NCBI GenBank assembly: GCA_023665325.1
Contig: JAMPED010000020.1
Location: forward strand, 1 to 28,130
Length of the DNA stretch: 28,130 nt
Source of the DNA: Acetobacter sp.
Lineage (GTDB): Bacteria > Pseudomonadota > Alphaproteobacteria > RF32 > CAG-239
Direction of reading: 5' to 3'
Shown: one piece after another, positions 13,988-21,065 of the stretch
Layout of the letters: the number at the start of each line of letters is the position of its first letter
Position numbering within the stretch: the stretch's first letter is position 1
Position numbers and translations under genes: made by a program
Notes under the pieces: generated by a model
Told to the model about the DNA's origin: nothing
The model's input: only the letters and a program-made list of their open reading frames with translations
The model's database searches: none

Positions 13988-14017
13988 AAATGGCAAGCTG
14001 TGTGCTTGCTATTTATT
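13988..14017 (+). terminator. Terminator after the Thg1-like gene
   Basis: Eleven-bp stem AAATGGCAAGC / GCTTGCTATTT (13988-13998 with 14004-14014, one G-T pair), loop TGTGT, then ATTTTTTT. The 3' arm overlaps the -35 box of P8. Confidence 0.88.
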
Positions 14018-14040
14018 TTTTTAAAAAAATATGATATAAT
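14012..14040 (+). promoter_or_regulatory. Promoter P8, overlapping the preceding terminator
   Basis: TTTATT (14012-14017), 17 bp ending in TGA, TATAAT (14035-14040). It serves the operon 14074-16139. Confidence 0.84.
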
Positions 14041-14073
14041 AAATTATAAGAAAACAAAAGGAAAGGTAATAAG

Positions 14074-14358
14074 ATGATAGCGGTTATTAAATACACTAAT
14101 TGCATGAAGTACCAGAACATCGTCTTCGGGGTTTTGGCTCAACTTAATGCAAATATTATTAAGACAGATAATGAGAAATTCACAATTTATCATAAAATAA
14201 CTTTATATGTAGAAAATATGGAAGAAATCAACAAGATTTTAGCTGTTTTAAACAGCAAAACTACTTATGGAGTTGTATTATTGAGTTGTAAAAAGACTTT
14301 TTCAGAAAAAGTAAAGGAGTTGTTTCAGCATGAGCGAAAAGATTTATTTAATGGGTGA
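14074..14358 (+). CDS. Protein of unknown function
   Basis: 94 aa, ATG after AAAGGTAATAAG. It alternates strands and helices (MIAVIKYTNC, NIVFGVLAQLNANII, ITLYVENMEEINKILAVL) in the manner of a small ferredoxin-like or ACT-like fold. No motif is recognised. It overlaps the following phosphoesterase gene by 29 nt, with that gene's AAAGGAG inside it. Confidence 0.72.
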   Translation: MIAVIKYTNCMKYQNIVFGVLAQLNANIIKTDNEKFTIYHKITLYVENMEEINKILAVLNSKTTYGVVLLSCKKTFSEKVKELFQHERKDLFNG

Positions 14359-15118
14359 CATTCATGGCAACTGGAAACACGTTAGAGACCTGTACCAACG
14401 TCATCCATATACCTTTAATAATCATGAAAATACTTTAATCTTACTCGGCGATGCGGGATTGAATTTCTTCTTCAATCATCGTGATGAAGAGTTTAAGAAG
14501 AAGTTAGGTAAGTTTCCATTCACCTATTTTGTAGTACGCGGCAACCACGAAGAGAGACCGAGTCTGTGTGCAGAAAGAAATCCAGATAAATGGCATAAAG
14601 AACCTTTCTGGGGTTGGTTTGTTTGGGTAGAGAATGACTATCCGTATATTAAGTATGCAGAAGATTTTGTATCTTTTTACTTTGTTCCTTATAAAGATAA
14701 CTTTTTAAAGACTTTGATAGTTCCAGGTGCCTACTCAGTAGATAAATATAGAAGACTTGAAGCGGGCTGGAGCTGGTTTCCGCAAGAACAGCTATCTGAA
14801 AGTGAGCGGTTGGCGGGTTTATCTTTAATAGAACAACAAAGTTGGAAATGTGATTTAGTATTATCTCACACTTGCCCTATTATTTATGAGCCTACTGATT
14901 TGTTTCTTTCAGTTGTAGACCAGTCAATGGTTGAGAAAGATATGGAGAGATATCTTGGTCATATTGAATATCAACTTGACTATAAGGCTTGGTTGTGGGG
15001 TCATTATCATCAGTTTCGTGATTATCCGCGGACAGATGAAAGATATAGAACTATGTTATTTAACGATGCAGCGATTGACTTAGCAGATTATATGGAAGGA
15101 AAGGTAGAGAAATTATGA
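14330..15118 (+). CDS. Calcineurin-like metallophosphoesterase
   Basis: 262 aa. D10-I-H12-G, LLGDAG (D41), RGNHE (72-74), LSHTCP and WGHYH (about residue 222) provide the metal ligands of the calcineurin-like fold. Unlike the 1167 gene there is no DRG, so it belongs to the general phosphodiesterase/phosphatase branch. Large Trp- and Tyr-rich insertions lie between motifs (FWGWFVWVENDYPYIKYAED). The substrate is unknown. Start ATG is 7 nt after AAAGGAG; it overlaps the upstream gene by 29 nt and the next small gene by 4 nt (ATGA). Confidence 0.88.
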   Translation: MSEKIYLMGDIHGNWKHVRDLYQRHPYTFNNHENTLILLGDAGLNFFFNHRDEEFKKKLGKFPFTYFVVRGNHEERPSLCAERNPDKWHKEPFWGWFVWVENDYPYIKYAEDFVSFYFVPYKDNFLKTLIVPGAYSVDKYRRLEAGWSWFPQEQLSESERLAGLSLIEQQSWKCDLVLSHTCPIIYEPTDLFLSVVDQSMVEKDMERYLGHIEYQLDYKAWLWGHYHQFRDYPRTDERYRTMLFNDAAIDLADYMEGKVEKL

Positions 15119-15277
15119 GAATGTTTTGGTACTTGGTTTGGGCAGTAGTAATCTTCGGTGGAAGCGCGTTGGGGAGTGCCGTCCCCCGTTGAAGCAAAAT
15201 ACATAACTGGCTTCATAGCGGGATGTTTAGCAATGTCGGCGTTAAGATTTGCAGATATTTTTAAAGGAGAGGATTAA
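15115..15277 (+). pseudogene. Small membrane protein with a +1 frameshift at a C5 run
   Basis: ATG 15115 overlaps the phosphoesterase stop (ATGA) and opens a hydrophobic frame (MRMFWYLVWAVVIFGGSALG) that stops after 25 codons at TGA 15190-15192. Dropping one C from the run 15183-15187 joins it to VEAKYITGFIAGCLAMSAL and RFADIFKGED, ending at TAA 15275-15277, directly against the next ATG. The repaired product, about 53 aa, has two membrane helices. The exact end-to-end fit argues that the intact gene is ancestral; the extra C is either a real lesion or a homopolymer error. Confidence 0.65.
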
Positions 15278-15559
15278 ATGAAAGAGTATACTGGCAAACA
15301 AAATGGAATGGCATTCAAGGGCATATACACCAATTCGTGTATGCCCAATCAGAAACCTAAGAGGGTGAAGAAATCTGCATACCAGAAAGCAGGTGAAGTA
15401 ATCTCTCATGAAATGTATAAAATCAGAATGAATCTTGCGGGCATTGCATCTGCGGCATTTGTTGGATTTTGTGCGCCTCTTGATACTGACTGGAAAGTTA
15501 TTATTGCGGCTTTACTCGTAATTTCATCTATTCATGTGGAGGTAGAAAGTGATGAATGA
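15278..15559 (+). CDS. Small membrane protein
   Basis: 93 aa, ATG immediately after the preceding TAA and 5 nt after AAAGGAGAGG. A basic N-terminal half (KPKRVKKSAYQK) is followed by two hydrophobic segments (about residues 52-66 and 73-86) separated by a short acidic loop, then an acidic tail (VEVESDE). This looks like a two-helix inner-membrane protein. No family is recognised. It overlaps the next gene by 8 nt. Confidence 0.75.
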   Translation: MKEYTGKQNGMAFKGIYTNSCMPNQKPKRVKKSAYQKAGEVISHEMYKIRMNLAGIASAAFVGFCAPLDTDWKVIIAALLVISSIHVEVESDE

Positions 15560-15920
15560 ACCTAAATGGTTATATAGATTGGAGAGTACTGACCCTGCAA
15601 AAGGGTTATGGTATAATTTAGACAATGAGTTGGTTTGGACTATCGGGGAGCTAGAAAACTGTAAAACCAAAGACTTACCTATGGGATACGATGAGCGCTA
15701 TCATAAGGACGGTCGGAATTGGTTTAGCTCTTGTAGCCAGAAAGAAGATTTAACTCATTGGTATAGTCTTGAAGATGCTCAGGCTCTTATTGCTCAAGGT
15801 TTTGTTTTTACAAGATACTTAGCTACGGAGTATGTAGAGTATGAAATGGAGACTACTTTTATCAAAGAAACTGCATTGGCAAGAGAAATTATTGACATTG
15901 CAGAGTTATTCGGGGTGTAA
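15552..15920 (+). CDS. Conserved phage protein of unknown function
   Basis: 122 aa from ATG 15552, 8 nt after GGAGGT; a GTG at 15549 is possible. Conserved-looking stretches are LYRLESTDPAKGLWYN, DLPMGYDERYHKDG and NWFSSCSQKEDLTHWYS, which I recall as a recurrent hypothetical protein of Clostridia phages and prophages. No enzymatic motif is known to me. It overlaps the membrane-protein gene and is 3 nt from the next start. Confidence 0.75.
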   Translation: MNEPKWLYRLESTDPAKGLWYNLDNELVWTIGELENCKTKDLPMGYDERYHKDGRNWFSSCSQKEDLTHWYSLEDAQALIAQGFVFTRYLATEYVEYEMETTFIKETALAREIIDIAELFGV

Positions 15921-15923
15921 GAT

Positions 15924-16139
15924 ATGAGAACTATCGGTGGTGATTTTTTCAGTTTTTTAAGCGAAAAGACAGTCAGCCAGCAAGTGGAAAATGACATACG
16001 CATTATCACGAAAAAGAGCAAGAAAAGAAACAAGGCGGCGACTGAAGTACAAACAGTCACTCCAGAAGTGAAAGACTCATATGAACAGGCTATGGACACC
16101 AGTAAATATGATAAAATTCTGAGTGAGCTAACAATTTAA
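15924..16139 (+). CDS. Small basic protein
   Basis: 71 aa, ATG after GGGGTGTAAGAT. The centre (ITKKSKKRNKAATE) is strongly basic; the remainder is polar. No motif is recognised. Its stop codon TAA (16137-16139) is part of the terminator's 5' arm, so the reading frame ends inside the transcription stop signal. Confidence 0.68.
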   Translation: MRTIGGDFFSFLSEKTVSQQVENDIRIITKKSKKRNKAATEVQTVTPEVKDSYEQAMDTSKYDKILSELTI

Positions 16140-16161
16140 AAGAGGTTTTTACCTCTTTTTG
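16138..16161 (+). terminator. Terminator overlapping stop codon and next -35
   Basis: Nine-bp stem AAAAGAGGT / ACCTCTTTT (16138-16146 with 16151-16159), loop TTTT. It overlaps the stop codon at its 5' side and promoter P9 at its 3' side. Confidence 0.8.
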
Positions 16162-16187
16162 ATTTTTAATAAAAATTTTGATATAAT
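16159..16187 (+). promoter_or_regulatory. Promoter P9, fused to the preceding terminator
   Basis: TTGATT (16159-16164), 17 bp ending in TGA, TATAAT (16182-16187), then ATTTATATAAAG. Nearly identical to P1. It serves the operon 16218-19211. Confidence 0.86.
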
Positions 16188-16217
16188 ATTTATATAAAGA
16201 AAGAGAGGTAATGAAAA

Positions 16218-16841
16218 ATGATTAAATTTCCCGAAAGCAAACCAAAAAGAGAATCAGACGGAACTGAGTGTTCCTTAAAGGCTGCGGTTAATGCAGGTAT
16301 GGTTGCTCTTGGTCAAAGATATATGATTGAAGGTAACCCTGTGACCTGTGTTGATATTGACGGCGACAAGTATATCTTTTCTATGGACGAAATCTTCAAG
16401 TGTGCGCCTCATAAAGAGATTCCTTCAATTCTCAGACAGATTTATGAGACTGGAAAGATTGGCGATAAAGAGGTTCTGCCTGTCAGCATGATGAAAGATA
16501 TTGACTTCTTGTTCGTTCCTTGTGAGCGTCAGGTATTTGGTCAGAACAGATATGGAGACGAGAAGAGAGAGCAAGGAATCAAGCAGTTTGAGTGGTATAA
16601 GAGGGGCGACCTTGTAAGAGTCAAAGGGTATCGTGGCAAGGATAGTCGCGACTGGGAAGATGGTGAAACCTGCTCCTGGTGGTTAGCTACTGTTAGTTCT
16701 GGTAACTCTACTTCCTGCTGTAATGTCAGCAACGACGGATATGCCTACGACACCTATGCGTCTAACACCAACGTTGGGGTTCCTGTGTTTCTTCAAATTA
16801 CAAGAGAAGATGGAGACGACGGAGAAGGGTTTGAGTTTTAA
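16218..16841 (+). CDS. C-type-lectin-fold (DUF6273-like) protein
   Basis: 207 aa. The C-terminal half has the signature of DUF6273/Mtd-like C-type-lectin domains: WWLATVSSGNSTSCCNVSNDG and ASNTNVGVPVFLQI, comparable with W-L-R-S-P-x-x-G-x(5-8)-V-x-x-x-G-x(10-14)-G-V-R-P (recalled, not searched). Domains of this kind display variable residues on a rigid scaffold in phage receptor-binding proteins and in diversity-generating retroelement targets. The N-terminal half (VALGQRYMIEGNPVTCVDIDGDKYIF) resembles the strand-rich start of the same family. No signal peptide or reverse transcriptase is seen. Start ATG 16218 is preferred; an ATG at 16211 gives only a 4-codon frame. Confidence 0.75.
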   Translation: MIKFPESKPKRESDGTECSLKAAVNAGMVALGQRYMIEGNPVTCVDIDGDKYIFSMDEIFKCAPHKEIPSILRQIYETGKIGDKEVLPVSMMKDIDFLFVPCERQVFGQNRYGDEKREQGIKQFEWYKRGDLVRVKGYRGKDSRDWEDGETCSWWLATVSSGNSTSCCNVSNDGYAYDTYASNTNVGVPVFLQITREDGDDGEGFEF

Positions 16842-16860
16842 ATAAGAAAGGAGTAACGCT

Positions 16861-17475
16861 ATGACTGAATATAATGTTGATAAAATGTACACTTATTTGA
16901 AAGGATACATCACTGGTGCAGGCTTCACTGAGAGTATGAAGGCTCTCGGATACGCAAGAGAAAAGCACGCAGGGCAGTTCAGAAAGGACGGAGTTACTCC
17001 TTACATTATTCATCCTTTGCAGATGGCTTGTTATGCGGTTGCCCTTGGAGTAAAGGATGACTGTATCATCGCTACTATTCTTCTGCATGATGTAGTTGAG
17101 GATTGCGGTGTGAACTACAGAGAACTCCCCGTTTGTGACAAGGTAAAAGACGCAGTTCGATATATGACTATCGAATATGTTGAGGGTGAAGAGAAGCAGG
17201 TTACTAAGGCTCGTTACTTTAAGAACCTCATTCATAACAGACGTGCTTTGGTAGTAAAAGGTCTTGACCGTTACATGAACTTGCGTACTATGGCGGGAAC
17301 TTTTGAAGAAGCAAGAATTGCAAAGAATGTAAAAGAAACTGCGGAAATGTTACTTCCTGTATTAAAGCAGGGTAAGGAAAAGTATCCTGAGTTGGCAGAT
17401 ATTCTTTATGTTCTTCGTGAGAATATCAGAAGTGTCAATGATACTCTCGCGGCTGCATATAAAGTAGAAATATAA
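16861..17475 (+). CDS. Small HD-domain hydrolase, (p)ppGpp-hydrolase (Mesh1/SpoT) type
   Basis: 204 aa. The hydrolase signatures of RelA/SpoT-family HD domains are present: EKHAGQFRKDG with H36, YIIHP (H51), LLHDVVED (H76, D77, E80, D81) and VKGLDRYMNLRTM (D136, N140), where the family usually has K-x-A-D-R-x-x-N. No synthetase or TGS domain follows, as in stand-alone small alarmone hydrolases. Expected reaction: removal of the 3' pyrophosphate from (p)ppGpp or related alarmones; some Mesh1 proteins also dephosphorylate NADPH. For a phage this may relieve stringent or toxin-made alarmone arrest (inference). AAAGGAG and good spacing support the start. Confidence 0.88.
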   Translation: MTEYNVDKMYTYLKGYITGAGFTESMKALGYAREKHAGQFRKDGVTPYIIHPLQMACYAVALGVKDDCIIATILLHDVVEDCGVNYRELPVCDKVKDAVRYMTIEYVEGEEKQVTKARYFKNLIHNRRALVVKGLDRYMNLRTMAGTFEEARIAKNVKETAEMLLPVLKQGKEKYPELADILYVLRENIRSVNDTLAAAYKVEI

Positions 17476-17489
17476 GGAGGAGATGTGAT

Positions 17490-18701
17490 ATGTTAAACGC
17501 AAAGGGAGAAAGAGAACTTGCATATGTAGTAAAGATTGACGGTATTTCTCCTATCGCTGGCGCCGATAGAGTAGAGCTTGCTCATATCGGCGGATGGAGA
17601 ATTATGGTGAAGAAGGGTCAGTTCCAGGTTGGCGATTATGCTATCTATTTTGAGATTGACTCTAAGGTGCCTGAGAAGGAGCCTTTCATGTTCCTTGAGC
17701 CTAAGCACTTCAAGGTTAAGACCCAGAAGTACTTCAAGGGAACCGTTATCTCTCAGGGTCTACTTATGGCACTTGATGACTTCATTTTGAACTCTGAAGT
17801 TCCGTCTTGGGTTCAGAGCCTCAAGTTCCAGATTAGCAGAGGTGCGGATATCGAGCATGAGGGATTAACTGAAGTGCTTGGTGTTACCTATGCGGTTGAA
17901 GAGGATAACAAGAGAAAGGCAGCTTCTGTCGATAAGTACAAGAAGATGGCACAGCGTCGTCCTAATATCTTCAAGCAGCCTTGGGCTAAGTGGATGATGA
18001 GACGCGAATGGGGACGCAAGGTTATGTTTGCGCTCTTTGGAAAGAAGAAGGATAAGAAGAACGGGTGGCCGACCTGGGTTTCCAAGACAGATGAAGAGCG
18101 TGTGCAGAACATGACTTGGATTCTTGAGGATAAGTCTGAGTGGATAGCAACAGAGAAGATTGACGGAACCTCTACTACTGCAACATATCGTAGAACGGGG
18201 AGAAAGAAGCATGAGTTCTACATCTGCTCTCGTAACGTAGTCTTCGACAAGCCAGACAAGGGATGCTACTACGACACCAATGTGTACACTGAAATGGCAG
18301 AGAAGTATCATTTTGAGGACGTACTCGCGGCTATCGTCGAGAAGTATAACCTTGAGTGGGCAACTCTCCAGGGTGAGACTTATGGTGCGGGTATTCAGAA
18401 GAGAGAGTACGGTCTCAAGGGACACGACTTCGTAGGTTTCAACCTCATCTTTTCTGATAGAGGACGTTTGAACTCTGTCGAGGCTAAGGCTATCTTGGCT
18501 GAGTATAGTATCCCTTGGGTGCCTATCGTAGATGAGCACTTTGTACTGCCTGATACGGTGGAGGAGTTACTTGCTATTGCAACTGACAAGTCTGTTATTG
18601 ATGGCGGAATGCGTGAGGGCTTAGTGTTCAGGTCTCAGGACGGAGCACGTAGCTTCAAGGCGGTATCTAATGAGTTCTTACTCAAGTATCACAACGGGTA
18701 A
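17490..18701 (+). CDS. RNA ligase, Rnl5 (DraRnl/DRB0094) type
   Basis: 403 aa. Residues 1-120 form an OB-fold-like domain resembling the N-terminal module of Deinococcus DraRnl (LAYVVKIDGISPIAGADRVELA). After a basic linker with K/R-rich helices (about 140-195), the ligase domain has motif I TEKIDGTS with nucleophile K223, motif III-like YICSRN, LQGETYG, motif IV REGLVFR (375-381) and motif V SFKAVS (K390). It should adenylylate a 5'-phosphate and seal RNA 3'-OH ends. In this phage, kinase-like, phosphoesterase and Thg1-like genes are the natural partners for RNA repair. Strong AAGGAGG 5' of the ATG. The 117 nt after the gene carry no convincing coding region. Confidence 0.92.
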   Translation: MLNAKGERELAYVVKIDGISPIAGADRVELAHIGGWRIMVKKGQFQVGDYAIYFEIDSKVPEKEPFMFLEPKHFKVKTQKYFKGTVISQGLLMALDDFILNSEVPSWVQSLKFQISRGADIEHEGLTEVLGVTYAVEEDNKRKAASVDKYKKMAQRRPNIFKQPWAKWMMRREWGRKVMFALFGKKKDKKNGWPTWVSKTDEERVQNMTWILEDKSEWIATEKIDGTSTTATYRRTGRKKHEFYICSRNVVFDKPDKGCYYDTNVYTEMAEKYHFEDVLAAIVEKYNLEWATLQGETYGAGIQKREYGLKGHDFVGFNLIFSDRGRLNSVEAKAILAEYSIPWVPIVDEHFVLPDTVEELLAIATDKSVIDGGMREGLVFRSQDGARSFKAVSNEFLLKYHNG

Positions 18702-18818
18702 GATAATAAAGGTGAACTTTCCACCTATAAAGGTTGGGAAGTTCATCATTACTGGAAAAGGCATCTACTTGGTCAAAAAGAATGAAATTTTCAAACTCAA
18801 ATAAAGGAGAAGAATCGA
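18702..18818 (+). other. Intergenic leader with a possible hairpin
   Basis: GAACTTTCC (18713-18721) can pair with GGAAGTTC further on, giving a stem of about eight pairs with a T bulge and a loop of about 14 nt. There is no T-tract, so it is not a standard terminator. A 30-codon GTG frame runs here but lacks a separate ribosome binding site. No promoter of the shared type is seen, so the lipoprotein gene is probably co-transcribed with the ligase. Confidence 0.4.
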
Positions 18819-19211
18819 ATGAAAAAGTTTCTTACTATTATGTTAATGGTGTGTATGCTTGGCTGTCTGAGCGGTTGTGCAACAGAAGCGGATAGAGTAT
18901 CATATAACATTTCTCAGCAGGCTGACAACTTCAATACTGTAAGGCAGATTACAGTTATCAACTGTTTGCAGGGCGACGTAGTCTTCCAAATGACAGGAAA
19001 AATGTCAATCAAAGCGGATGTTGCTGACAATCAGCTTGAAGTCACAGTTGAGGACGAATATGGCAGATATAAGAAGCACTTTATCGGGTTGTCTGATAAT
19101 GTCACTTATGTTGTAGAGGATATTACGGACGGAGAGGTCGATAAGTATAAGTACACTCTCAACTTCAATCCGAAGATGTGGATTCCTTTCAATGTAGAGA
19201 CGATTGATTAA
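18819..19211 (+). CDS. Beta-sandwich lipoprotein
   Basis: 130 aa with a classical lipoprotein signal: MKKFLTIMLMVCMLGC and lipobox LSGC, giving a lipid-modified Cys at about residue 20. The mature part (ADRVSYNISQQADNFNTVRQ, QMTGKMSIKADV, VVEDI, VDKYKYTLNFNP) is strand-rich and matches a family often annotated in phages as beta-sandwich lipoprotein. Exposed on the host membrane, it might act in superinfection exclusion by blocking phage DNA entry, as some prophage lipoproteins do; this is inference. Start follows AAAGGAGAAGAATCG. It is last in its operon. Confidence 0.85.
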   Translation: MKKFLTIMLMVCMLGCLSGCATEADRVSYNISQQADNFNTVRQITVINCLQGDVVFQMTGKMSIKADVADNQLEVTVEDEYGRYKKHFIGLSDNVTYVVEDITDGEVDKYKYTLNFNPKMWIPFNVETID

Positions 19212-19214
19212 GAG

Positions 19215-19246
19215 AAAAGGGGCAGGTTAAAAACTGCTCCTTTATT
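19215..19246 (+). terminator. Terminator overlapping promoter P10
   Basis: Stem AAAAGGGGCAG / CTGCTCCTTT (19215-19225 with 19234-19243, one G-T pair), 8-nt loop, then ATTTTTATT. The 3' arm TTT is the first half of the P10 -35 box. Confidence 0.82.
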
Positions 19247-19269
19247 TTTATTAAAATTTTTGATATAAT
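19241..19269 (+). promoter_or_regulatory. Promoter P10 of the NAD+ operon
   Basis: TTTATT (19241-19246), 17 bp ending in TGA, TATAAT (19264-19269), then ATTTATATAAGAAA. All four NAD+ genes lie behind it with no internal terminator. Confidence 0.86.
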
Positions 19270-19301
19270 ATTTATATAAGAAATGGAAAGGAAAAGATAA
19301 C

Positions 19302-19838
19302 ATGAAAATTTTAATTGTTGTAGATATGCAGAACGATTTTGTTTCCATGGCGCTTGGCACACCGGAGGCACAGGTAATTGTACCTGAGGTAGTAAAGAAA
19401 ATTGAGGAGTATAAAAATGATAAAAGCAATTTTATCGTTTTCACCAGAGATACTCATTACAGCAATTACATGGAAACCCTTGAAGGCAAAAAGCTTCCAG
19501 TGCCTCATTGTATCGTTGGTTCTGAAGGATGGAATATCATTCCAGAGATTAAGATTGACGAAAACAGTCTCATAGTTGACAAAAAGACTTTTGGCTACGA
19601 GAAATGGGAAGGTCTATTTGATGCATTCAACATCTATTACAGCCAAATAGATGAAATTGAATTGTGCGGATTATGTACTGACATCTGCGTGATTTCCAAT
19701 GCGCTTATCCTAAGAGCGTTATATCCCAATAAGCCAATCACAGTTGACGCTAAGTGTTGCGCAGGCGTAACTCCTGAGAAGCATAAAGCTGCACTTGAGG
19801 TAATGAAAAGCTGCCAGATTGATGTAATTAACGAATAA
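19302..19838 (+). CDS. pncA: Nicotinamidase
   Basis: 178 aa, isochorismatase-like cysteine hydrolase. The catalytic set is D8 (VVDMQNDF), K94 or K95 (IVDKKTFG) and C129 (GLCTDICV); likely metal ligands are D50 and H52 (TRDTHY) and H69 (PHC). The order and spacing agree with PncA. Reaction: nicotinamide to nicotinate plus ammonia. It is the first gene of an operon encoding the rest of the route to NAD+, which makes nicotinamide by far the most likely substrate among those of the superfamily. Stop and next start are 12 nt apart with AAGGAGAGG between them. Confidence 0.93.
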   Translation: MKILIVVDMQNDFVSMALGTPEAQVIVPEVVKKIEEYKNDKSNFIVFTRDTHYSNYMETLEGKKLPVPHCIVGSEGWNIIPEIKIDENSLIVDKKTFGYEKWEGLFDAFNIYYSQIDEIELCGLCTDICVISNALILRALYPNKPITVDAKCCAGVTPEKHKAALEVMKSCQIDVINE

Positions 19839-19850
19839 GGAGAGGGAAGA

Positions 19851-21065
19851 ATGAGATTACAACCAATTATTATTAACTTACTGGAAAATGATATGTATAA
19901 ATTCAGCATGGGGCAGGCTATCTATCATCAGTTTTCTGACTATAAGACCACTTGGACATTCAAGTGTAGAAATACTGATGTGAAGTTTACCGCTGAAATG
20001 GTCGAAGAGATTAAGGAGCAGATTAAGGCTTACTGCGGACTGAAGTTCACAGAAGATGAGCTGGCTTATCTGGAGAAGATTAAGTGGATTAAGGGCAGCT
20101 ATGTAGATTTCCTTCGCCTGTGGCAGCCGCGTTTCGAGGATTTCGAGATTACCACTGATGCTGAGTGCGGGTTAAGCATCGAGACAAGAGGAACATGGTT
20201 AAATACTTCCATGTATGAAATCCCCACTTTAGCTATCGTAAATGAAGTTTATTTCCGCATGAACTATGACTACGATTCCTTGATTACCAGCTTCAAGGAG
20301 AGACTGGACGAAAAGTTCAACAATCTCAAGTCTGGTAAATGGTATGCGGGTGTATTCTCTGAGTTCGGTCTCCGTCGTAGATTGTCCGCGGAAGCCCAGG
20401 AATTAGTAGTTGAGAAGTTTTCTCATTTAAACGATACCGCACATTGTGCATCCAGATTTGTGGGTACATCTAATGTGTATCTTGCAAAGAAGTTTGGATT
20501 GACTCCTGTTGGAACCATGGCACATGAGTGGATTATGTGCGTAGGTCAGGGTAACCACAAGCACAATCCCGCATATAGCAACTGGTATGCACTTGATGCT
20601 TGGGTAAAAGAGTATGGAGTGCTGAATGGAACCGCTTTAACAGATGCAATCACTACTAACTGCTTCTTAAAAGATTTCCAGTTGACTTACGCAACACTGT
20701 TCAGCGGAGTGCGGCATGATAGCGGCGACCCGATTGAGTGGGGTGAGAAGATGATTAAGCACTACGAGAGCCTTGGCGTTGATGCTAAGACAAAGACCTT
20801 ACTGTTCAGTGACAGCTTAAACTTTGAGAGAGCTGACAAACTGTTCAGACACTTCAACGGAAGAGCTAAAGTTGCTTTTGGTATCGGTACTTACTTGAGC
20901 AACGACACAATCGCAACTCCTTTAAATATCGTTATGAAAACAACGCTTTGCAATGGTCAGGATGTGGCTAAGATTTCTGACACACCTGGTAAGGGAATGT
21001 GCAAGAATCCCGCATACGTCGACTACTTGCAGAGATGCATAGATTGGAGAATGGAGCATGAATAA
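19851..21065 (+). CDS. pncB: Nicotinate phosphoribosyltransferase
   Basis: 404 aa, full length for the PncB family. LLENDMYKFSMGQAIY (substrate entrance), FGLRRR, FVGTSNVYLAKKFG, GTMAHEWI, the phosphate-binding GVRHDSGDP and FGIGTYLSND are hallmarks in the correct order. The His of GTMAHE and the HDSGDP loop are part of the PRPP site. Reaction: nicotinate + PRPP to nicotinate mononucleotide, ATP-assisted. Codons are relatively GC-rich, as in other large genes here. It ends with CATGAATAA, so the nadD start lies inside its last codons (8-nt overlap). Confidence 0.95.
   Translation: MRLQPIIINLLENDMYKFSMGQAIYHQFSDYKTTWTFKCRNTDVKFTAEMVEEIKEQIKAYCGLKFTEDELAYLEKIKWIKGSYVDFLRLWQPRFEDFEITTDAECGLSIETRGTWLNTSMYEIPTLAIVNEVYFRMNYDYDSLITSFKERLDEKFNNLKSGKWYAGVFSEFGLRRRLSAEAQELVVEKFSHLNDTAHCASRFVGTSNVYLAKKFGLTPVGTMAHEWIMCVGQGNHKHNPAYSNWYALDAWVKEYGVLNGTALTDAITTNCFLKDFQLTYATLFSGVRHDSGDPIEWGEKMIKHYESLGVDAKTKTLLFSDSLNFERADKLFRHFNGRAKVAFGIGTYLSNDTIATPLNIVMKTTLCNGQDVAKISDTPGKGMCKNPAYVDYLQRCIDWRMEHE

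Noticed and set aside
17865..18539. A 224-codon leftward open frame opposite the RNA ligase
   Set aside because: Shadow of the ligase domain, whose motifs I, III, IV and V on the + strand are unambiguous.
18712..18806. A 30-codon GTG frame between the ligase and the lipoprotein
   Set aside because: No ribosome binding site separate from the GTG, no recognisable product, and the region also forms a hairpin.
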